Source: Desulfobotulus pelophilus
GTDB lineage: Bacteria > Desulfobacterota > Desulfobacteria > Desulfobacterales > ASO4-4
Length of the DNA stretch: 64,000 nucleotides
Direction of reading: 5' to 3'
Assembly (NCBI RefSeq): GCF_026155325.1
Contig: NZ_JAPFPW010000002.1
Span: 124,001 to 188,000 of the forward strand
Position numbers and translations under genes: made by a program. Shown piece after piece: positions 58,234-64,000 of this stretch (within the stretch, counting starts at the first letter, position 1; each line of letters opens with the position of its first letter). The notes beneath the pieces are model-generated. The model was not told where the DNA came from. It made no database searches and saw only the letters and a program-made list of their open reading frames with translations.

Positions 58234-59349
58234 TCATGATTTTGCGAAATATTTACCAGGATACTGCAGGACTTTTCCCTGGAGTTCAAGTGTAAAAAGA
58301 AGGGCGGAAAGTGCCCCGGCTGCCATCCCGGTTCTCCGTACCAGTTCATCGATATGAACGGGGCAGGTATCCAGAGCTTTAAACACGCTTATTTCATCCA
58401 AAGCAAGAAAATTTTCTTCTTCCGGCTTCCGTCTGTCTGGCGGTATGACAGGTAATAGCCCAAGTTCATTGATAATATCGTCTGCATTTTCTATAAGGCA
58501 GGCTCCTTCACGAAGCAGTCTGTGGGTACCTGCACTTTTGACGGACCTGACATTGCCGGGCAGGGCAAACACCTCCCGTCCCTGCTCAGCGGACAATCGG
58601 GCCGTGATGAGGGAGCCGCTGCGTTCGGCCGCCTCAATGACGGCTGTTCCCAGACAAAGCCCTGAAATAATCCGGTTGCGCGCAGGAAAGTTGGGGGCAT
58701 CCGGCAGGGTATCCATGGAAAAAGGGGATACAAGGGCACCCGATTTTTCGATACGGAGGGCCAGATGACGGTGTTCCGGCGGATAGAGGTGCCTCAGGCC
58801 GCAACCCATGACAGCGAGTGTTATGCCTCCTGCGGAAAGAGCCCCTTCGTGGGCCGCGGCATCAACACCCCGGGCCAGACCACTCACCACAACAATTCCT
58901 GAGGCGGCAAGGTCGGAAGCCATGCGGAAGGCATGATCCTGACCATAGCGGGTCGCGTTCCGCGAACCCACAATGGCAACCGCCGCCCCATCCCAGGGCA
59001 ACATGCCGCGGAAATAGAGGACGGGGGGAGGGTCGGGTATTTCGGTCAGCAGCTTCGGATAGGTATCCATGCCCAGCCCCACCATCGTAACCCCTTCACT
59101 CTGTGCTGTGGTAATTTCCTGAATGAAGGGTGTATCAGCCTGATTCCTGAGGTGTTGGATGGCTCCTGCTATCCGGGGCGATATGCCCGGAGTACGGGCC
59201 AGTTCTTCTCTGGATGCGAGGATCACCCTGTCCGCATCGCCAAAGGTTGCCATGAGGCGGGCAAAACGCAGGGGGCCGATGCCTGGAACTGCCTGCAGTT
59301 TCAGCCATGGAAGAATCCGGAAAGGGTCTGAAGGCAGTGCCGAGGTCAT
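58234..59349 (-). CDS. dprA: DNA-processing protein DprA
   Basis: A 371-residue protein that binds incoming single-stranded DNA and loads RecA during natural transformation. The Rossmann-fold core (about 100-300) has VAIVGSRNATRYG, VVSGLARGVDAAAHEGAL and FALPGNVRS; an N-terminal helix-hairpin-like region (VPGIGPLRFARL) and a C-terminal winged-helix domain (DEISVFKALDTCPVHIDELV, partly quoted) flank it. Its start overlaps the upstream gene by 1 bp. The dprA-topA order is common in Proteobacteria. Confidence 0.97.
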   Translation of the reverse strand: MTSALPSDPFRILPWLKLQAVPGIGPLRFARLMATFGDADRVILASREELARTPGISPRIAGAIQHLRNQADTPFIQEITTAQSEGVTMVGLGMDTYPKLLTEIPDPPPVLYFRGMLPWDGAAVAIVGSRNATRYGQDHAFRMASDLAASGIVVVSGLARGVDAAAHEGALSAGGITLAVMGCGLRHLYPPEHRHLALRIEKSGALVSPFSMDTLPDAPNFPARNRIISGLCLGTAVIEAAERSGSLITARLSAEQGREVFALPGNVRSVKSAGTHRLLREGACLIENADDIINELGLLPVIPPDRRKPEEENFLALDEISVFKALDTCPVHIDELVRRTGMAAGALSALLFTLELQGKVLQYPGKYFAKS

Positions 59350-60050
59350 CAGAAAAGGGTCTTCAACCGGGCTTCTGCCTTGGACGCGGCATCGGTAAAC
59401 GGATAGTCACGGATCAGCTGGCGGAGAATATCGCGCGCATTTTCCTTATCGCCAATATGAATCCGGGAGTAGGCATTTTTGAGGAGGGCATCGGGTACCT
59501 TGCCCCCCTTGGGGTATTGTTTCGGCACTTCTTCAAACACGTCAATGGCCTGCCTGTAGTCCCTGCGTGCATAATGACATTCTCCCAGCCAGTAGAGAGC
59601 ATTATCTGCAAGGCTGTGATCCGGAAAGGAATCCGCCAGTTGCCGGAACAGGTGAGCTGCCTTTTCAAATTCCCGCTGCTGCATTGTAGAAAAGGCTTTT
59701 TCATAAAGAGCATTGGGTTCCAATTGCGTTTGGCCTGGAGATGGGACAGGAGTTGGCTGTGATGAAGCTGCCTCCCTGTCCTTTTTCCCCGCGTCTGCCG
59801 GAAATACGGGACTGAGGGAGGGGGTACTCCGCAGCATTCTTTCATGTCCGTCCACCATAAATTGCATTACCGATAGTCTCTGTGAGAGATCGGAGAGCAT
59901 CTCTTCGTTACGGGCTATCTGTTTTTCCATGGTGGCGATGCGCACCATTTCACTGTCGGTCTGATGGGTGGCACATGCACAGAGAAGGCCTGCCGTGAGA
60001 AGAAGGGCAGACAGGCTTCGGATGCTTATGGATCCAGGCTGGGCGCACAT
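59349..60050 (-). CDS. CpoB/YbgF-like TPR lipoprotein
   Basis: A 233-residue protein. The signal sequence ends LLCAC, a plausible lipobox; then a coiled coil (about 35-75; VRIATMEKQIARNEEMLSDL), a Pro/Ser linker and three TPR repeats (about 115-230; LYEKAFSTMQQREFEKAAHL, ADNALYWLGECHYARRDY). This is the architecture of CpoB/YbgF, which links the Tol-Pal system to cell-wall synthesis at division, but no tol genes are in the window. ATG 60050 has AGGAGG 5 nt upstream. It overlaps dprA by 1 bp. Confidence 0.9.
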   Translation of the reverse strand: MCAQPGSISIRSLSALLLTAGLLCACATHQTDSEMVRIATMEKQIARNEEMLSDLSQRLSVMQFMVDGHERMLRSTPSLSPVFPADAGKKDREAASSQPTPVPSPGQTQLEPNALYEKAFSTMQQREFEKAAHLFRQLADSFPDHSLADNALYWLGECHYARRDYRQAIDVFEEVPKQYPKGGKVPDALLKNAYSRIHIGDKENARDILRQLIRDYPFTDAASKAEARLKTLF

Positions 60051-60073
60051 GGAAGACCTCCTGGTGGAAATGG

Positions 60074-60103
60074 AACCGCCGGATATGCTCCCGGCGGTTT
60101 TTT
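60074..60103 (+). terminator. Terminator-like hairpin facing the plus strand
   Basis: Stem AACCGCCGG (60074-60082) with CCGGCGGTT (60091-60099), 8-nt loop, followed by Ts through 60103 on the plus strand. No plus-strand gene lies before it; on the minus strand it falls between secF and the CpoB-like gene but lacks a U-tract. It may block antisense transcription or act weakly on secF read-through. Confidence 0.4.
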
Positions 60104-60120
60104 CATGCATAGGTTATTTT

Positions 60121-61179
60121 TCAGAGCCCCTGCTTTTTGTGCCACAGCAGCAGAAGAGGACAGGCCACAAAGATGGAAGAGTAGGTTCCCACGACAACGC
60201 CCACAAGCAGAGCTCTGGAAAAATCGTGTATAATTCCTCCCCCCAGAACAAAGAGGGTGATGAGAACAAGAATTGTTGTCCCTGAGGTTAGCAGGGTACG
60301 GCTCAGGGTTTCATTGATGCTTTGGTTGAGAATGGCCGCAAAGGTTTTTTTACCCCTGGATGCCAGGTTTTCGCGCACCCTGTCAAATATAATGATGGTA
60401 TCATTCAGAGAGTAACCGATAATGGTCAGAATGGCTGCAATAATGGGCAGATTAAACTCAATATCCAGTACGGAAAAAAGGCCTACCGTGATAAAAATGT
60501 CATGCAGAAGGGCGATGCTGGCACCCAGAGCATAAGCCAGCCCCAGTTTCCAAAAGGCAGCCAGGGTGAGAACCAGCGCCACAAGGATCAGCATGGGTAT
60601 GGGCATGGATATATGGAAAACATTCTGCATGATCTGGGGAAAAAGGTAAACAACGGAAATAAAGACACCTGCTACGGCGGCACTCAGCATCCATTTCATT
60701 TCAAAACGTCCGGATATATAGACCATAATGAAAAGAAGGGCATAGAAGAGAGCGTAGAGTGCTTGAGAGCGTAAATCCTGACTGACCTGGGGGCCAACCA
60801 TGTCTATGCTGAGAATTTCCGCAGGAAACCCCGTGGTTTCGTAGAGAAGCCTGGGCAGGCTCGTCAGAATACCGGATTCGCTGTCAAAGGTTTGAATGGT
60901 ACGGATCTGAACGAGATAGGACTGGCCTTCCCTGGATTCCTGAACGGTGGCATTGTCAATCCCGGTCTGATCCAGGGCTGCCCGTATCTGTCCCGCATCG
61001 GCTTCATTCTGAAAGGCAACCAGAATCTGTGTGCCACCGGCAAAGTCAACGCCATATCTTGGCCCTTTGTGCAGAATAAGGGAGAAGAGGCTGAAAAGGA
61101 TCATGGCGGCAGAAAGGATGAAAGCGGCTTTCCGCCTGCCAATAAAATCTATATTGGTTCCGGGTTTGATGATCTGCAT
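60121..61179 (-). CDS. secF: Protein translocase subunit SecF
   Basis: A 352-residue inner-membrane protein with six membrane helices. The first helix (about 17-36) is followed by a periplasmic domain (40-155) with GVDFAGGTQILV; the remaining helices carry the family motifs MVYISGRFEMKW and SLNDTIIIFDRVREN. With SecD it uses the proton gradient to pull proteins out of SecYEG. AGGAG lies 10 nt before the start. A 107-bp gap separates it from secD, more than usual. Confidence 0.97.
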   Translation of the reverse strand: MQIIKPGTNIDFIGRRKAAFILSAAMILFSLFSLILHKGPRYGVDFAGGTQILVAFQNEADAGQIRAALDQTGIDNATVQESREGQSYLVQIRTIQTFDSESGILTSLPRLLYETTGFPAEILSIDMVGPQVSQDLRSQALYALFYALLFIMVYISGRFEMKWMLSAAVAGVFISVVYLFPQIMQNVFHISMPIPMLILVALVLTLAAFWKLGLAYALGASIALLHDIFITVGLFSVLDIEFNLPIIAAILTIIGYSLNDTIIIFDRVRENLASRGKKTFAAILNQSINETLSRTLLTSGTTILVLITLFVLGGGIIHDFSRALLVGVVVGTYSSIFVACPLLLLWHKKQGL

Positions 61180-61286
61180 GAAAATGCCGTCTCCTGTCTT
61201 GTGGTGGAACGGGAAAAAACTTTTGGCTGGGGCGGGCGTTCTTTTCCGCTCCGTCTGGGTAACAAAAGAATTTTTCCGCTCAGGCG

Positions 61287-62867
61287 CTAGATGCTGATTT
61301 GGGTCACCGGTTTGTGTTTGCCATCATAAAGGAAGTCAAAGATCAGGCGCACCATGACAAGTGCCGTAAACATACTGGACAGCACGCCGAGGCAGAGAGT
61401 AACGGCAAAGCCTTTGACCGGCCCTGTACCAAACTGGAACAGAACCAGTGCGGCGATCAGGGTGGTGACATTGGCATCCAGAATGGTGAGGGTGGCCCGG
61501 TCAAAGCCCGCATGGATGGCAGCTATGGGCGACCGGCCCAGCCGCAGCTCTTCCCGTATGCGTTCAAAGATCAGTACATTGGCGTCTACGGCCATGCCCA
61601 GAGTGAGTACCATGCCTGCGATACCCGGCAGGGTCAGGGTGGCACCGAAGGCGGCAAGGGCAGATGCGATAAAAAGAATGTTCAGCACAAGGGCAAGGTT
61701 GGCCATGAGACCAGCCCCTTTGTAATAAATGGCCATGAACAGAAGAACCAGACCGCCGCCGACCATCATGGAGAGCAGCCCTTTCTGGATGGATTCTGCT
61801 CCAAGGGTAGGCCCAACGGTCCGCTCTTCGATGATCCGGACGGGTGCAGGGAGGGCGCCTGCCCGGAGAACAATGGCAAGGTCTCTGGCGCTTTCCATGT
61901 TGAAGCTGCCGGTGATGCGGGCACTGCCGCCGGATATGCGGTCCTGGATTACGGGCGCGGAATAGACATTGTTATCCAGCACAATGGCCATACGTTTATG
62001 AATGTTTTCTCCGGTAATGCGTTCAAACTGGCGGGCACCCTGCCTGTCAAAGCTGATGGATACGTAGGCTTCATTAAACTGGGAGTCCACCTGTACTCTT
62101 GCATCGGTTAGGGACGCTCCGGTGAGAACGGCTCTTCTCTTCACAAGATAGGGGATTCTTCCCGTTTCCTGACCAAAGGCATCCCGACGTATTTCATAGA
62201 GAAGTTCGGTCCCCGGTGGTATCCGGCCATCCAGGGCATCCTGAACATCATAGCTGTCGTCCACAATTTTGAATTCCAGAAGGGCGGTTTTACCGATCAG
62301 ATCCTTTGCCCGTTCCGGGTCTTCGATACCGGGAAGCTGGATGGTTATTCTGCGCTCTCCCTGTATGCGGATATCCGGTTCATTGACTCCGAACTCATCA
62401 ATGCGGTTCCGGATGGTTTCCAGTGCCTGTTCCGTGGCCATTTTTTCTATATGCGCTTTTTCTTCCGCGGAAATGGAAAAGCGGAACTCAATATCCTGAT
62501 CCACGGTATGTCTGCGCATGGTCATATCCGGAAATTCTTTCCGGTGAAATTCGGAGAATGCGTTGGCATCGGCGGTATCGGCCAGCCGGACGGCAATACT
62601 TCCATCCGGCAGCTGGCGGACAGAGGTGTAGCGGATACGCTCCTTCCTGAGCTGATCCCGGAGTTCATAGGTTCGGCGCTCCATGGTGCTTTCCAGAGCT
62701 TTTTCGACCTCAACATCCAGCACAAGGTGCATGCCGCCCTGAAGGTCCAGTCCCAGGTTGATGGTTTTGTATGGCCACAGACCGGGTTGGAATGACGGTA
62801 AAATATAGATAATGGCCAGGATCAGTGCCACGCAAACGGCATAGAATCTCCAGGAACGTACTTTCAA
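61287..62867 (-). CDS. secD: Protein translocase subunit SecD
   Basis: A 526-residue partner of SecF. N-terminal helix (about 8-25), GLDLQGGMHLVLDV, a large periplasmic region (50-350) with GARQFERITGENIHKRMAIV, and five C-terminal helices with TLPGIAGMVLTLGMAVDANV, shortened, and IRIEL-type loops. The start codon is TTG (62865-62867) with GGAAAGG upstream; the frame has no other suitable start near the N-terminus. yajC precedes it by 95 bp, giving the standard yajC-secD-secF order. Confidence 0.97.
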   Translation of the reverse strand: MKVRSWRFYAVCVALILAIIYILPSFQPGLWPYKTINLGLDLQGGMHLVLDVEVEKALESTMERRTYELRDQLRKERIRYTSVRQLPDGSIAVRLADTADANAFSEFHRKEFPDMTMRRHTVDQDIEFRFSISAEEKAHIEKMATEQALETIRNRIDEFGVNEPDIRIQGERRITIQLPGIEDPERAKDLIGKTALLEFKIVDDSYDVQDALDGRIPPGTELLYEIRRDAFGQETGRIPYLVKRRAVLTGASLTDARVQVDSQFNEAYVSISFDRQGARQFERITGENIHKRMAIVLDNNVYSAPVIQDRISGGSARITGSFNMESARDLAIVLRAGALPAPVRIIEERTVGPTLGAESIQKGLLSMMVGGGLVLLFMAIYYKGAGLMANLALVLNILFIASALAAFGATLTLPGIAGMVLTLGMAVDANVLIFERIREELRLGRSPIAAIHAGFDRATLTILDANVTTLIAALVLFQFGTGPVKGFAVTLCLGVLSSMFTALVMVRLIFDFLYDGKHKPVTQISI

Positions 62868-62962
62868 GGCCCAAATCCTTTCCAGTGGCAGAAAAAAGTG
62901 GGCGGCACCACGCTCTGCTGCGGTGCCACCGTCAGGTTGTGGGTAGGGGGCTTGGGGCTTTG

Positions 62963-63292
62963 TTACTCTTTTTCCCCGCCGGCTTTTCCCGGAACTCCTG
63001 CAACATTGGCGCGAACCATTTTAACCCGGACTTTTTCGGCAATTTCAACGGTAAGGGTATTGTCGTCAATACCGGTAACCGTGCCGTAAATTCCTCCGGA
63101 TGTGATGATTCGGTCACCTTTTTTCAGGCTGTTCACCATTTCCCGGTGCTCTTTGGCTTTTTTCTGCTGGGGGCGGATAAGAAGAAAATAGAAAATCACA
63201 AACATTAAAATCAGGGGCACAAGCTGTATGAAGCCGCCGCCCTGTCCTCCCTGGGATCCGGCTTCTCCCATTGCGTAAGCAACTCCGATCAA
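62963..63292 (-). CDS. yajC: Preprotein translocase accessory subunit YajC
   Basis: A 109-residue single-span protein associated with SecDF. A membrane helix (about 21-41; FIQLVPLILMFVIFYFLLIR) precedes PQQKKAKEH and a soluble domain with LKKGDRIITSGGIYGTVTGI. The start is TTG 63292 behind AGGAGG; an internal ATG at residue 8 is the alternative. It heads the yajC-secD-secF operon. Confidence 0.95.
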   Translation of the reverse strand: MIGVAYAMGEAGSQGGQGGGFIQLVPLILMFVIFYFLLIRPQQKKAKEHREMVNSLKKGDRIITSGGIYGTVTGIDDNTLTVEIAEKVRVKMVRANVAGVPGKAGGEKE

Positions 63293-63534
63293 GGGTTCCT
63301 CCTTAACGTAATACGTTCTTTATTATATTTTAGAATACGTGACCGGCATGGATACAGATTTCTCATGCCTTCATGGGGCTTTCTGATGCAGGCACCTGTA
63401 AACATCCCAGCAGCGGATCAGCACAAAGCATATAAAAGAAATCAGGGCCTGCGTCAATTCATTCCGGGTCTTTCCTTCCACACCCGCTCCCGGCAGAAGA
63501 ACCGTTGCAAGGCTTGCGGGGAAGCAGGGGTGAA

Positions 63535-64000
63535 TCATGGGGCTGCAATCCATAGGTTTTCCCCGTCAAAGCGGATGCTGTTTACGTTTTCACCATTGAG
63601 AGAGTCCAGCAGGCCGCTGATTTCTTTCATGTTATAGATAATAATTTTTTCAAAGGGCTGGATAATGTGAATATCTTCTGCAAAATTTTTTTCTTTCATG
63701 TTGTAGATGCGAACCATGCGTTCAGAGAATTTCAGCACCCTGCCAACACCGGAGCTGTATCCTGAAGGGGTCGGCCTGTCCGCACCGGGAGGCAGTTCGA
63801 TTCCCCGTGAACCCAGGTATTCTTTCAGCAGCCGGAAGTGGATATTCCAGATGTTGTCTCCGGGACGAACCACGTGGATACCGTAATCCTGCACAGGACT
63901 CTGGTCCAATCCCCCATCCAGGGGCCGGGCGACAATCTTCCCTTTGCTCAAGGCGTCTTTTTCTTCAAAATCTCTCATGGACAGGGTTGTGTCTCCAACA
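63535..64000 (-). CDS. LysM-like protein, truncated by the right window edge
   Basis: The frame is open to the right edge (V-G-D-T-T-L-S precedes the first Met at 63978), so the true start lies outside. The visible 155 residues contain a LysM-like segment (YGIHVVRPGDNIWNIHFRLL) of the type that binds peptidoglycan, then a C-terminal domain with FSERMVRIYNMKEKNFAEDI and repeated IYNMKE motifs. The protein is otherwise unrecognised and, if secreted, its signal peptide is not in the window. Confidence 0.75.
   Translation of the reverse strand, partial: VGDTTLSMRDFEEKDALSKGKIVARPLDGGLDQSPVQDYGIHVVRPGDNIWNIHFRLLKEYLGSRGIELPPGADRPTPSGYSSGVGRVLKFSERMVRIYNMKEKNFAEDIHIIQPFEKIIIYNMKEISGLLDSLNGENVNSIRFDGENLWIAAP

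Overview
The window looks like a chromosomal segment from an anaerobic, Gram-negative member of the Desulfobacterota, probably Desulfobacterales. The evidence is a four-haem NrfH plus NrfA nitrite reductase pair, a class I hybrid cluster protein (Hcp), a tungsten-type aldehyde:ferredoxin oxidoreductase, a selenocysteine-containing SelD, an F0-only ATP synthase operon with AtpZ/AtpI, a large hybrid-kinase repertoire, and a DnaA with an altered DNA-binding signature. The species cannot be named from sequence alone. No tRNA, rRNA, insertion sequence, prophage or CRISPR array was seen.

Layout. 1-5.6 kb: housekeeping genes (eno, pyrG, a cold-shock gene with a long leader) and two small uncharacterised genes. 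5.6-31 kb: a dense signalling region. One minus-strand operon encodes kinase, periplasmic binding protein, kinase, FIST protein, kinase (15140 down to 5564). A divergent plus-strand kinase follows (15764-18334). A second minus-strand operon encodes kinase, Hpt, response regulator, aldehyde oxidoreductase and a large CHASE-type kinase (26731 down to 18484). Two chemoreceptors come next (26888-31028).

31.5-39.3 kb: a probable nitrite / reactive-nitrogen island with an HPP membrane protein, a CBS protein, Hcp and NrfHA, followed by a PadR-regulated ChrA transporter and a cupin. Two perfect TTGAT-N4-ATCAA sites (FNR/CRP family), before the CBS gene and before the cupin gene, suggest shared anaerobic or NO-responsive control. 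The hcp leader holds a 10-bp tandem repeat of 7.6 units.

39.3-46 kb: ComF, an SMR exporter, a nitrilase-family amidase, pgeF, selD (with in-frame UGA and a SECIS hairpin) and the F0 genes atpZ-I-B-E. 46-64 kb: uvrA, pdxA, dnaA, an FAD-linked oxidase, a DUF4412-like protein, an RluA-type pseudouridine synthase, topA-dprA-cpoB-like, secF-secD-yajC, and a truncated LysM-like gene at the right edge.

The most promising material for new biology is the signalling region. It contains a binding protein with no transporter, a FIST (NosP-like) protein between kinases, an aldehyde oxidoreductase in a phosphorelay operon, and a chemoreceptor with a zinc-site motif in its predicted periplasmic domain. Functional statements rest on reading translated motifs; no database search was run.
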